Counted from the first letter of the stretch, positions 1 to 6,640 are shown. The stretch is 13,083 nucleotides of DNA from CAYJIL01 sp964370235 (GCA_964370235.1 CAYJIL010000064.1:1-13083); one strand, 5' to 3'. Program-made: numbers and translations. The notes: generated from the letters alone by a model not told the origin.

Positions 1-54
1 AGCACAACCTTGCCAAGGTTGGGGTCGCGAGTTCGAGTCTCGTTTTTCGCTCCA
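1..54 (+). tRNA. tRNA-Gly(GCC), 3' part, cut by the window edge
   Basis: This is the 3' portion of a tRNA gene whose first 22 nt lie outside the window. It is identical over its length to nucleotides 23-76 of the intact copy at 200-275. The anticodon stem-loop (CAACC, loop TTGCCAA, GGTTG) gives anticodon GCC at 12-14. The T arm (GCGAGTTCGAGTCTCGT region), the acceptor 3' strand TTTTCGC, discriminator T51 and an encoded CCA (52-54) are all visible. A U discriminator is normal for bacterial tRNA-Gly. Confidence 0.93.
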
Positions 55-61
55 AATAAAA

Positions 62-82
62 AAGTATCATAATTTGATACTT
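62..82. other. Perfect stem-loop between tRNA copies
   Basis: AAGTATCA (62-69) and TGATACTT (75-82) form an 8-bp perfect stem with a 5-nt loop. On the + strand no T tract follows, so it is not a classical terminator in the tRNA direction. On the - strand the stem is followed by a T-rich run (complement of 55-63), so it could end transcription entering from the right. It could also be a processing signal within a polycistronic tRNA transcript. The role is inferred; the structure is seen. Confidence 0.45.
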
Positions 83-124
83 ACCAATGCGAAAATAGCT
101 CAGTTGGTAGAGCACAACCTTGCC
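83..124 (+). repeat. 42-bp direct repeat, copy 1 (leader plus tRNA 5' half)
   Basis: ACCAAT plus the first 36 nt of tRNA-Gly is repeated exactly at 194-235, offset 111 nt. Identity ends abruptly after the anticodon GCC (124/235). Outside the repeat the flanks differ (t82 against c193; g125 against a236). This marks a partial tandem duplication whose right part was replaced. Confidence 0.9.
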
Positions 125-158
125 GCAGAAATGGACGACAGTCCCCAACCTTGGCAAG
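89..158 (+). pseudogene. Broken tRNA-Gly: 5' half joined to inverted anticodon segment
   Basis: Positions 89-124 match tRNA-Gly nucleotides 1-36 exactly (acceptor 5' strand, D arm, anticodon 5' strand, anticodon GCC). The rest of the tRNA is missing. After 18 unrelated nt (125-142) comes CCCCAACCTTGGCAAG (143-158), the exact reverse complement of tRNA nucleotides 31-46. The hybrid could fold differently from a tRNA: CTTGCC (119-124) pairs with GGCAAG (153-158), and GGAC-GACA-GTCC (133-144) is a small hairpin. No T arm or matching acceptor 3' strand follows, so it cannot be a functional tRNA. It may be a recombination scar, or a transcript antisense to the tRNA-Gly anticodon arm. Confidence 0.8.
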
Positions 159-193
159 AGGGTGATTAACTTAACAAAGCAATTATACGCAAC
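125..193. other. 69-nt non-tRNA insert between tRNA-Gly copies
   Basis: This stretch replaces the 3' half of the middle tRNA copy. Apart from the 16-nt inverted tRNA piece (143-158) it shows no similarity to its surroundings, and no open frame of note. The tail (159-193) is A/T-rich. It may be a remnant of a mobile element end or an attachment-site hybrid; the sequence alone does not decide this. Confidence 0.5.
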
Positions 194-235
194 ACCAATG
201 CGAAAATAGCTCAGTTGGTAGAGCACAACCTTGCC
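194..235 (+). repeat. 42-bp direct repeat, copy 2
   Basis: Exact second copy of 83-124. Here it continues into the complete tRNA-Gly gene. Confidence 0.9.
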
Positions 236-275
236 AAGGTTGGGGTCGCGAGTTCGAGTCTCGTTTTTCGCTCCA
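200..275 (+). tRNA. tRNA-Gly(GCC), intact
   Basis: This is a complete 76-nt tRNA including encoded CCA. The acceptor stem is GCGAAAA (200-206) with TTTTCGC (265-271), the D arm contains AGCTCAGTTGGTAGAGC, and the anticodon arm is CAACC-TTGCCAA-GGTTG with anticodon GCC at 233-235. The T arm contains GTTCGAGTC, the discriminator is T272 and CCA is 273-275. It reads glycine codons GGC and GGU. It is the last member of the tRNA array and sits directly upstream of a strong terminator. No separate promoter is visible in 125-199, so it is probably co-transcribed from outside the window. Confidence 0.97.
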
Positions 276-278
276 ATG

Positions 279-317
279 ACTGTCCTAGAATATAAATATT
301 CTAGGACAGTTTTTTTT
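279..317 (+). terminator. Rho-independent terminator of the tRNA-Gly array
   Basis: A 14-bp perfect stem (ACTGTCCTAGAATA 279-292 with its complement 297-310) with tetraloop TAAA is followed at once by seven T residues (311-317). It begins three nt after the tRNA CCA end. Confidence 0.95.
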
Positions 318-411
318 ATTATCTCAGTTCACAAAATTAACCCTAGTGTACATAATTCCCTTTTTTGATTATAAACAGAGTATAAAAAATGGTAAATTAG
401 ATAAAATTTTA

Positions 412-419
412 TACTTTTG
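412..419 (+). promoter_or_regulatory. Bacteroidota -7 box upstream of the lipoprotein gene
   Basis: TACTTTTG matches TAnnTTTG exactly and lies 30 nt before the ATG at 450. No TTTG -33 element is found at the usual spacing. The stretch 318-411 is A/T-rich and otherwise holds nothing recognisable. Confidence 0.55.
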
Positions 420-449
420 CACCCAAATACATTAAAACAAAATACAAAT

Positions 450-1994
450 ATGAGATTAAGGAATTTATTTTTATCATTTGCTGTTTTGGCTACACTATTC
501 TCGTGTGCGCCTAAAGCAGATACTGCTGCAGATTATCCAATGTTCTGGACTTGGGCAGGTTATGGTAGCCCTGAGAAATTCGAGGAGCTATGTGTTGCTA
601 TGACTGAGTCGGGTATCGACGGTGTATTGCTAGGTGCAAAGGCCGAAGAGTATCCAGATGCTGTTGAAACTGCAAAGAAATATGGTATCACAGTTCACGC
701 TTGGGTTTGGAGTATGAACAGTGGTAGCGCCGAGCTAGCAAAAACAAATCCTGAGTGGTTCTCTGTGAATCGTAAGGGAGCGAGCCTTGCAGATTCTATC
801 GCATATGTTGATTACTATAAGTTCCTTTGCCCTGCACTTCCAGAGGTAAGAGAGCATATCAAGAACAATATTCGCAAAATTTGTGAGATTGAAGGGCTAG
901 GTGGTGTATCTATCGACTACCACAGATTTGTTGACGTAGTACTTCCTACATCGCTTTGGGCACACTATGGTATTGTTCAAGACAGAGAGTACGCAGAGTG
1001 GGACTATGGTTACCATCCAGAGATGCTTCGCCTGTTTAAGGAGCAGCACGGTTATGACCCACGTGATCAAGAAGATCCTTCGCTAGATGTTAAGTGGAGA
1101 GATTTTAGATGTGGTCAAATCTCTGAGGTTGCTAATGAGATTGCCGAGGTAGTTCACTCTTATGGTAAGAAGATGACAGCATCTCCGTTCCCAACACCAG
1201 CTATGTCTAGCCGTATGGTGCGTCAAAACTGGTCTGACTGGAACCTTGATTTCGTATTCCCAATGGTATATTCAGATTTCTATACTGCTGACCCAACATT
1301 TGTGTCGGACTGTACAGTTGAGAATGTTGCAACTCGCAACCCTAACACTATTCTAGGTTGTGGTCTACTAGGTGATAACGACCCAGAGAGAATGATTGCA
1401 GCAATGGATGCAGCGCTTAATAACGGTGCCGAGGCAATTGCTATCTACACTGTTGGCGAGCTTAAGTCTCCGGAGTCGAGAGCAGCGTTCAAAAACTATG
1501 CAGACAGCATGCGTTTGGTGCGTGCAGCAGGTAAGCTATCAAAGAAAGTAGTTGCTGACACAGCCCTTAACCGCAATCCTTTTAACAACAAAGGTATCAC
1601 AGATATGATGAAGGAGAAGATGCAAGGTTATGTTAGTATTGCAGACTTCACAAAGAGTGCAAAGAAGAAAGATCACGAGCAAATTGCTCAAATCTCTAAG
1701 CGCCCAATCGAGTCATTCTTCTATGCAAAGAACATCGCACAAGAGAATAAGAACGCTGATGAGGCTACAGAAAAGCTAAGAAAAGGTCTTGCTGAGCAGT
1801 ATGCTAAAACAAAGATCGAGTTCACTGAGCCAGTTCTAAAGAACACTTACGATGTAACAAAGTACTATATCGTAAAGGATGGTGTTTCGGGTATTGATTT
1901 CGAAGTTAATCTATACTTCTATGGTGGTACATTCTCTGGTTGGAGTGTTAACCCTGTTGCTGACTCATATGCAGCATACATGAAGAAGAAGTAA
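450..1994 (+). CDS. GHL10-like (family 10 glycosyl hydrolase-like) lipoprotein
   Basis: A 514-aa exported protein. The start at 450 is chosen over an upstream TTG at 417 because MRLRNLFLSFAVLATLFSC reads as a lipoprotein signal (Cys19 lipidated), and because the earlier start would fall inside the promoter box. Residues 30-360 resemble the TIM-barrel 'glycosyl hydrolase-like 10' proteins: a strand HAWVW near 83-87, GGVSIDYHRF near 151-160 at the place where these families carry an acidic residue on a strand end (Asp156), and FVFPMVYSDFY near 268-278. The last 130 residues or so (380-514) are Lys-rich and unlike anything I recognise. The likely place of action is the periplasm or outer membrane, on a polysaccharide or peptidoglycan-like substrate that cannot be named. 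The gene is monocistronic, with its own -7 box and terminator. The CDS is certain; the family is probable, and enzymatic activity is inferred. Confidence 0.8.
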   Translation: MRLRNLFLSFAVLATLFSCAPKADTAADYPMFWTWAGYGSPEKFEELCVAMTESGIDGVLLGAKAEEYPDAVETAKKYGITVHAWVWSMNSGSAELAKTNPEWFSVNRKGASLADSIAYVDYYKFLCPALPEVREHIKNNIRKICEIEGLGGVSIDYHRFVDVVLPTSLWAHYGIVQDREYAEWDYGYHPEMLRLFKEQHGYDPRDQEDPSLDVKWRDFRCGQISEVANEIAEVVHSYGKKMTASPFPTPAMSSRMVRQNWSDWNLDFVFPMVYSDFYTADPTFVSDCTVENVATRNPNTILGCGLLGDNDPERMIAAMDAALNNGAEAIAIYTVGELKSPESRAAFKNYADSMRLVRAAGKLSKKVVADTALNRNPFNNKGITDMMKEKMQGYVSIADFTKSAKKKDHEQIAQISKRPIESFFYAKNIAQENKNADEATEKLRKGLAEQYAKTKIEFTEPVLKNTYDVTKYYIVKDGVSGIDFEVNLYFYGGTFSGWSVNPVADSYAAYMKKK

Positions 1995-2012
1995 TCACTT
2001 CATATACTAAGT

Positions 2013-2056
2013 AAGCGAGGTTGTCTAGAGTAAATCTAGGCAACCTCGCTTTTTTG
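2013..2056 (+). terminator. Terminator of the GHL10-like lipoprotein gene
   Basis: The stem 2013-2029 pairs with 2035-2051 (AAGCGAGGTTG outer arm, one T-G wobble, then CTAGA with TCTAG) around loop GTAAA. The run T2050-2055 follows. It lies just beyond the stop of the convergent sirtuin gene; on the - strand only two T follow the stem, so it would work poorly in that direction. Confidence 0.93.
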
Positions 2057-2749
2057 TTATAGCTCGTCTCTTAGTAGCTGGCATACTCGTGGTAGCCCAG
2101 TTATCGAGTTTTCTTTAATGTGTATTATTTTGTTGTCTATACCCCAAACTGTGGGTGGATTTGGGTCGACTAGATATATTGGTACATCTTCTCGAACATA
2201 TCTAACGAGCGATGCGGCAGGGTAGACCGCTAGCGATGTGCCCACAATAATGAGAATATCGGCAGATGATACAACCTCGGCTGCTGTCTCTAGCATTGGC
2301 ACATCTTCGCCAAAGAACACCACGAATGGGCGTGCTAACGAGCCATCGGGTGCTCTGTCTTCGAGCTTTTGTTCCCACCCCTCGATTGGGTATATGAGGT
2401 TTGTGTCCTTGCTACTGCGTAGCTTGCGTAGTTCGCCGTGCAGGTGTGTTACGTGGCTACTGCCTGCCCTCTCGTGCAAATCGTCAATGTTTTGTGTAAC
2501 GACTCTAACATCAAAATCGCTCTCTAGCTCGGCCACTGCCACGTGCCCTGCGTTGGGCTCTGTCGAAAGTAGCTCTTTGCGGCGAATATTATAAAACTCT
2601 ATCACCTGTGGGCGGTTGTTGGCTAGTGCTTGTGGCGTACAGACGTCCTCTATGCGATATGATGCCCACAAACCATCGCTATCTCTAAAGGTGGCTATGC
2701 CGCTATCGTGGCTCACTCCTGCACCGCTAAATACTATAACTCTCTTCAT
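2057..2749 (-). CDS. NAD-dependent protein deacylase, class III sirtuin (SIRT5/CobB type)
   Basis: A 230-aa Sir2 enzyme that removes acyl groups from lysine using NAD+. The start at 2749 (MKRVIVFSGAG) is chosen because the frame upstream, open to 2866, has no family similarity. Motifs: the Rossmann NAD loop GAGVSHDSGIATFRD (9-23), TQNIDDLH (85-92), catalytic His104 in HLHGEL, and GTSLAVYPA. Tyr53 and Arg56 (FYNIRR) form the YxxR pair known from SIRT5 and E. coli CobB to recognise succinyl and malonyl lysine, so desuccinylase activity is likely. The usual zinc-binding cysteine pairs are absent: the only cysteines are Cys37 and one near the C-terminus, and the segment after HGEL has none. It is transcribed apart from yedF, since a terminator lies upstream at 2865-2902. 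Confidence 0.93.
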   Translation of the reverse strand: MKRVIVFSGAGVSHDSGIATFRDSDGLWASYRIEDVCTPQALANNRPQVIEFYNIRRKELLSTEPNAGHVAVAELESDFDVRVVTQNIDDLHERAGSSHVTHLHGELRKLRSSKDTNLIYPIEGWEQKLEDRAPDGSLARPFVVFFGEDVPMLETAAEVVSSADILIIVGTSLAVYPAASLVRYVREDVPIYLVDPNPPTVWGIDNKIIHIKENSITGLPRVCQLLRDEL

Positions 2750-2782
2750 AATGTTGTTGCGTTTAGTTTTTTGTAACAATGG

Positions 2783-2790
2783 TAAAGGTA
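2783..2790 (-). promoter_or_regulatory. Possible -7 box for the sirtuin gene
   Basis: On the - strand TACCTTTA departs from TAnnTTTG by one base and lies 33 nt before the ATG. A TTG is present 16 nt further upstream, shorter than the usual spacing. A promoter is expected here because a terminator precedes the gene; this is the best candidate. Confidence 0.3.
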
Positions 2791-2864
2791 TTAAATTATT
2801 AGCGTACAAGAAAACAGAGGCTCGAATTAATATACCTATTACCATGTGTGTGCATGATACCAAC

Positions 2865-2902
2865 AAAAAAGAGGCCGTTTTGAATTACTCAAAACAACCT
2901 CT
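2865..2902 (-). terminator. Terminator of the selU-yedF unit
   Basis: Read on the - strand, the arm 2902-2889 pairs with 2883-2870 over 14 positions, including two U-G wobbles (AGAGGTTGTTTTGA with TCAAAACGGCCTCT), around a 5-nt loop. Six T residues follow (complement of 2865-2870). It is 40 nt past the yedF stop. Confidence 0.88.
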
Positions 2903-2942
2903 TCTCTCAACTTCTTTTTAAAACTCTTTTCTAAAATTTTAA

Positions 2943-3566
2943 TTATGGATAAACCACATGAGATGCCATTGATGTAATCTCTGTGATCTTATACATATTG
3001 CGGATCTCTCCGACAGCAATCTTTTCTGCTAGCTCATAAAAATCTACACAAGCTCCACAAATTACAATGCGTACTCCTTTTGCCTCTAGTGACGAAAGTG
3101 CAGCTTGAGTGTCGGTGCCTTCGATTGCACACTTAACTCCGCCGTTGTATAGCGCAACATATTCGGGTAGATTGTCTGTCTCTACAAGTGCATTAAGATA
3201 ACCACGCAAAAGCATCTCGCCTAGGCGTGAATCTCCCTCGCCCATCGTGTCACTTTTGATTACTACGGCATAGTCTGATATTTTGGTAGCATCAGCTATT
3301 ATGCTTGCTTGTGTAGTGCTTGACTCCGAAGCTAGCTCGTCTGCCTTTAGCATGGTGAATGTTATGGTATGCACAAAATCTTTCTTCGAACAAGCTGTTT
3401 GTATTCCAAGCTCCGATAGGTAATTGACTAGGTTGCTGTATGCAACGTCATTGTCTACTAATACTTCGATTTGGTCGCCTGTGTTCGATTTCTTGATCTC
3501 TTTTCTCACCTCAATAATAGGTGCTGGGCACATCATGCCCCTTGTGTCTAATGTTTTTGTTTTCAT
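2943..3566 (-). CDS. yedF: Selenium metabolism protein YedF (TusA domain plus DsrE-like domain)
   Basis: A 207-aa two-domain protein. Residues 1-75 form a TusA/SirA domain with the RGMMCPAPIIE motif, its Cys13 being the chalcogen-carrying position in TusA proteins. Residues 95-207 form a DsrE-like domain with ICGACVDFYELA, cysteines 170 and 173. This architecture is the family named YedF, known to track with SelD in genomes and proposed as a selenium carrier or delivery protein; its biochemical role is not settled. It follows mnmH/selU on the same strand after a 101-bp spacer and is the last gene of that unit, ending in a terminator. Pairing with selU supports a role in handing Se to, or from, the SelD-SelU pathway. 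Confidence 0.93.
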   Translation of the reverse strand: MKTKTLDTRGMMCPAPIIEVRKEIKKSNTGDQIEVLVDNDVAYSNLVNYLSELGIQTACSKKDFVHTITFTMLKADELASESSTTQASIIADATKISDYAVVIKSDTMGEGDSRLGEMLLRGYLNALVETDNLPEYVALYNGGVKCAIEGTDTQAALSSLEAKGVRIVICGACVDFYELAEKIAVGEIRNMYKITEITSMASHVVYP

Positions 3567-3574
3567 CTTCTTAA

Positions 3575-3632
3575 TTTTTCGTCGTCGTTTCGTCGGTCTC
3601 TCCTTGCGTCAGCCTCTTTTTCGTCGTCGTTT
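3575..3632. repeat. Pair of 16-bp direct repeats in the selU-yedF spacer
   Basis: TTTTTCGTCGTCGTTT occurs at 3575-3590 and again at 3617-3632, 42 bp apart. A shorter TTTCGTCG is fused to the first copy (3588-3595). On the transcribed strand it reads AAACGACGACGAAAAA. The second copy of the cycle ends five nt before yedF's A/T-rich leader. It may be a protein or RNA-binding element, or a slippage-derived low-complexity repeat. Confidence 0.7.
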
Positions 3633-3667
3633 TTCGTTACTGGTTTTCTATTACTTCTTTATTCTTC

Positions 3668-4711
3668 TTATTTTGTTTTTGCTTCTAAAATCTTTTTATA
3701 GCTATTGATAATGTGTAGTGCATTATCTTTATCGTCACCCTCTATATGGTCTACATCATAGAATGTGCCTGTGCGTTGTGCCGAAGACATTGTATAGCCT
3801 TTGTCGTAGTAGTTGAGTGCAATATCGGCAGCAGTGCTCATATCGCCACTCTCAATTTTCTCCTTTGCTTGATCGGTTAACATGCCCCCAAGCCTTTTGC
3901 GTATCTTGTCAAAGGCATTTTGGTACATCTCTTTGTCGAAATTTCCATATATGCGAACAAGCCTCTCTACTCTTTTAGAACGTGGTACACAGTAGTTTAT
4001 TGTATCGGCTAGCTTCATTGTGCTAAACATGTGTGGTGGAATAAACACCTTGCCAACCTGCATACTCTCACCCTCGACCCATATTGCCTTTTGATTGCTC
4101 ATCAAGCGAATCTTGTCGTAAATCATGTTTTGGTAGTGCTCGGTAGTTGGCTGTGCTCCTAGCCCAAACGACCCAAAAACCGAACCACGATGCGATGCCA
4201 AACCCTCTAGGTCTACAATCTGCTCGCCCATCGACTCCATTTGTTCCAAGATCTCGGTTTTACCACTACCTGTGTAGCCCGATAGCACCACAAAACAATC
4301 TTTTAGCCTATCGACTTGTTGGTCGAAATCTTTGCGAAAGGCTTTGTAGCCACCTTTTAGTAGCTTAACCTTTAGCCCTGCTGTCTCTAGCAACCATGCC
4401 ATGCTTCCGCTACGCATGCCACCTCGCCAACAATATAGATAGATGGTTTTGCCTTGTGCAAGTTCTCTAGCTTCTTTTACAAAGCCAGCCATCTTTGGCC
4501 CTACAATCTCTAGCCCTCTGTCGATAGCAGCCTCTCTAGATGTGCGTACATATAATGTACCTACTTGGGCATGCTCTTCGTTGTTAAAAAGTGGCATATT
4601 ATATGCCGATAGAATGTGTCCCTTCTCATACTCTGCTGGAGTTCGAACATCTATTATAACACCGCCTGATTGTGCGCCGTCCAAAAAATTGCTGATATCT
4701 AATTTTGTCAT
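3668..4711 (-). CDS. mnmH: tRNA 2-selenouridine synthase (SelU/MnmH)
   Basis: A 347-aa enzyme that uses selenophosphate to convert 2-thiouridine at wobble position 34 of Lys, Glu and Gln tRNAs to 2-selenouridine, by way of a geranylated intermediate. The N-terminal rhodanese domain (about 1-130) has DVRTPAEYEKGH and catalytic Cys94 in YCWRGGMRSGS. The C-terminal P-loop domain has Walker A GYTGSGKT (145-152). The length is normal for the family. The start at 4711 is supported by the -7 box 22 nt upstream. It is the first gene of a two-gene unit with yedF. Its partner selD, which makes selenophosphate, is 2.1 kb away in a separate unit on the same strand. Confidence 0.96.
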   Translation of the reverse strand: MTKLDISNFLDGAQSGGVIIDVRTPAEYEKGHILSAYNMPLFNNEEHAQVGTLYVRTSREAAIDRGLEIVGPKMAGFVKEARELAQGKTIYLYCWRGGMRSGSMAWLLETAGLKVKLLKGGYKAFRKDFDQQVDRLKDCFVVLSGYTGSGKTEILEQMESMGEQIVDLEGLASHRGSVFGSFGLGAQPTTEHYQNMIYDKIRLMSNQKAIWVEGESMQVGKVFIPPHMFSTMKLADTINYCVPRSKRVERLVRIYGNFDKEMYQNAFDKIRKRLGGMLTDQAKEKIESGDMSTAADIALNYYDKGYTMSSAQRTGTFYDVDHIEGDDKDNALHIINSYKKILEAKTK

Positions 4712-4733
4712 ATCTCGACTATGATTATCGCTG

Positions 4734-4741
4734 CAAAGATA
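4734..4741 (-). promoter_or_regulatory. -7 box of the selU-yedF unit
   Basis: On the - strand TATCTTTG is a perfect TAnnTTTG box, 22 nt before the selU ATG. No TTTG lies at 19-20 nt spacing. The identical octamer precedes the cysteine desulfurase-selD operon at a matching distance. Confidence 0.65.
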
Positions 4742-4824
4742 AATATTCTTAAACTAATTATCCTCACAAAAAGTTAACTAACTGCTAAATGTAAAAAAAG
4801 TGTAACCTGTTTCTAAATTTTTAC

Positions 4825-4832
4825 TATCTTTA
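4825..4832 (+). promoter_or_regulatory. Possible -7 box for the DUF2007 gene
   Basis: TATCTTTA differs from TAnnTTTG only in the last base and lies 30 nt before the ATG. A short GGGG...CCCC inverted repeat (4833-4847 area) sits in the leader. No clear -33 element. Confidence 0.4.
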
Positions 4833-4862
4833 GGGGACTATTTACCCCATAAAAGTTATGCT

Positions 4863-5090
4863 ATGAAAAATAACGAAGACCAACTGGTAGTTATAGGCAC
4901 ATTCTCTACCTATGAACAAGCCGCTATTGTGGCTGCAATGCTAGAGAGCCACGATGTAGAGTGCTATTTGCAAGATGTTAATTCGAGTAACATAGTTCCA
5001 CTTTTTCAAGTTAAACTAGTTGCACCACTACGTGAGGTTGCAAGAATCGAAGAGATTTTGGCAAGCGAACCAGCTGATGCCGAGTTATAG
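4863..5090 (+). CDS. DUF2007 domain protein
   Basis: A 75-aa cytoplasmic protein covering one DUF2007 domain (putative signal-transducing, ferredoxin-like fold, function unknown). The family pattern is visible: a strand VVIGTFSTYEQAAIV leading into a helix, a central hydrophobic strand ECYLQDV (34-40), and a final VKLVAPLREVARIEEIL block (50-66) matching the 'V.L.V...D...A..IL' ending typical of the family. It has no cysteine pair or membrane segment. It is divergent from selU (151-bp gap) and its stop codon overlaps the stop of the convergent GNAT gene by 6 bp. Nothing in the context assigns a role. Confidence 0.83.
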   Translation: MKNNEDQLVVIGTFSTYEQAAIVAAMLESHDVECYLQDVNSSNIVPLFQVKLVAPLREVARIEEILASEPADAEL

Positions 5091-5567
5091 GATCTTTTGC
5101 CAACTCCCCACATCTATCCAGCGATTGAACTTTTGCCCCACCTCTTTGTAGTGTGATACTTTTGTGAATCCTAGTTTCTCGTGTAGGGCAACGCTTGCCT
5201 CGCCCGGTAGTGTTATAACAGCCATAATTGAGTGTATGCCTGCTTTTCGACCCTTGTCTATGAGCAGTTCTACCATCTTTTGCCCATATCCTTTGCCCTC
5301 GAATCCGCTTTTGACATATACGCTGTTTTCGAGAGTGTAGTCATATGCTGCTTTGTTTTTCCAGTAATTAAGATAGCAATACCCAACTACTTCGCTGTTT
5401 TCTTCTACCACAAAAAATGGGAACTTAGCTGCAATATCTTGTAGCTTTGCTGCCATTTTGTCTTTGGTAATTGGTTCAATATCAAATGTTATAACTGTGT
5501 TTTCGATGTAATAGTTATATATCTCTGCAATTGCAGCTGCATCATCTATCGTGCCTTTACGTATCAT
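5085..5567 (-). CDS. GNAT acetyltransferase, phosphinothricin acetyltransferase/MnaT-like
   Basis: A 160-aa N-acetyltransferase using acetyl-CoA on a small amine. The start at 5567 (MIRKGTIDDAAAIAEIYNYY) is chosen because it fits the family N-terminus, and because an earlier start would run into mltG. The acetyl-CoA loop is FEGKGYGQKM (89-98). The C-terminal block LGFTKVSHYKEVGQKFNRWID is the hallmark of the PAT/MnaT subgroup, which acetylates free amino acids such as methionine or analogues like methionine sulfone and phosphinothricin. The substrate here is unknown. The ATG begins one base after the mltG stop, so the two are almost surely co-transcribed. There is no terminator before the convergent DUF2007 gene. 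Confidence 0.9.
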   Translation of the reverse strand: MIRKGTIDDAAAIAEIYNYYIENTVITFDIEPITKDKMAAKLQDIAAKFPFFVVEENSEVVGYCYLNYWKNKAAYDYTLENSVYVKSGFEGKGYGQKMVELLIDKGRKAGIHSIMAVITLPGEASVALHEKLGFTKVSHYKEVGQKFNRWIDVGSWQKIL

Positions 5568-5568
5568 T

Positions 5569-6612
5569 CTATCTGTATATTTTGCGTTTGTTGAGTGCAG
5601 CCGAATATGCAGCTGCATTTCGGTTATGCTCCGATAGGTTTCTCGAAAATTTGTGAGTACCATCTAGGTTGGGCGATGCACAAAAGTAGTAGTATTTGTG
5701 TTTGGCATAATCGAGCACACCATCCACAGCCACTGCTGGTGGCATTGTTATTACTCCCGGTGGTAGTCCTCGGTGCAAATAGGTATTGTATGGCGAATTT
5801 ACCTTTAAGTCTTTGAATAACACACGTCTAAGAGTAGGGTCGCCTAGCGCAAACTTTACTGTTGGGTCTGCCTGCAATGGTATACCTGCCTTTATTCTAT
5901 TTACATATACTCCTGCTACAATTGGCATCTCTTTTTTGAGCTTAGTCTCCTCGTATACAATTGAAGCAAGTGTCGAAACCTGCTTGCGGCTATAACCCAG
6001 AGCCTTGCGTTTTTGGTCACGGTCGTTCTTGCTCCAAAAGCTCTCGTACTCTCGGTGCATTCTATCAATAAATTGCTCTGGAGTACTCTCCCAATATAGC
6101 TGGTAGGTGTTGGGGATAAACATTCCCAAAAAACTAGCCTTGTCAAAATCATATTTCTTGGCTATGCTATCTGCCATAAAGGTGTGGTATAGTGTTGCAG
6201 AATCGGGCTCGATGTACTTGGATACTACTGCCGCTAGCCTTTTAAAGTCACGTATGTTATTAAAGGTAACGTTAACAGCCTCACGGTGTCCTCTCGCTAG
6301 TTTTGTGAGCAGCGATTGGTAGCTCATTCCTTTTGTTAGTTTATATTTGCCGGGGTGTACCTTGTTTAGTTTAAGGTTGCGAGCAAAGCGATTGAGTGTC
6401 GAAGTATCCTTTAAAAACCCCGAATCAATTAATGCCTGAGCACGTTGCTGTTCGCTATCGCCAGTCGAAACATATAGTACGCCGTCTCGCTCAACAACAC
6501 TCTTTATAGAGTATGTGTAGTAGAGTCCTGCCGACATAATTATTCCTACCATCACAAAGAAAATTGACATGAATATGATGGTTTTGAACCGGTCAAAAAA
6601 ACTATTTTTCAT
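5569..6612 (-). CDS. mltG: Endolytic murein transglycosylase MltG
   Basis: A 347-aa inner-membrane enzyme that cuts nascent peptidoglycan strands inside the chain and helps set their length. A single transmembrane helix at about 11-33 is followed by a periplasmic LysM-like region (45-110: VLYVSTGDSEQQ...GKYKLTKGMSYQSLLTKL). The catalytic YceG domain has LASIVYEET (215-223), in which Glu222 aligns with the catalytic Glu218 of E. coli MltG, then VAGVYVNRI, LQADPTVKFALG and the NTYLHRGLPPGVI signature near 288-300. Length and domain order match the family. It is the first gene of a pair with the GNAT gene. No clear TAnnTTTG box was found upstream on the - strand; a hairpin occupies part of its leader (6641-6677). 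Confidence 0.96.
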   Translation of the reverse strand: MKNSFFDRFKTIIFMSIFFVMVGIIMSAGLYYTYSIKSVVERDGVLYVSTGDSEQQRAQALIDSGFLKDTSTLNRFARNLKLNKVHPGKYKLTKGMSYQSLLTKLARGHREAVNVTFNNIRDFKRLAAVVSKYIEPDSATLYHTFMADSIAKKYDFDKASFLGMFIPNTYQLYWESTPEQFIDRMHREYESFWSKNDRDQKRKALGYSRKQVSTLASIVYEETKLKKEMPIVAGVYVNRIKAGIPLQADPTVKFALGDPTLRRVLFKDLKVNSPYNTYLHRGLPPGVITMPPAVAVDGVLDYAKHKYYYFCASPNLDGTHKFSRNLSEHNRNAAAYSAALNKRKIYR

Positions 6613-6640
6613 CTTTTTTATATAAATATTTTGTTGATAT

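Noticed and set aside
1..275. CRISPR-like or satellite repeat array
   Set aside because: The repeats are tRNA-Gly copies: only two to three units, with cloverleaf features.
417..449. Upstream TTG start for the lipoprotein gene
   Set aside because: It would add residues before a clean lipoprotein signal peptide and would begin inside the -7 promoter box.
2750..2866. N-terminal extension of the sirtuin
   Set aside because: The added 39 residues have no family similarity and the NAD-loop start at MKRVIVFSGAG is typical.
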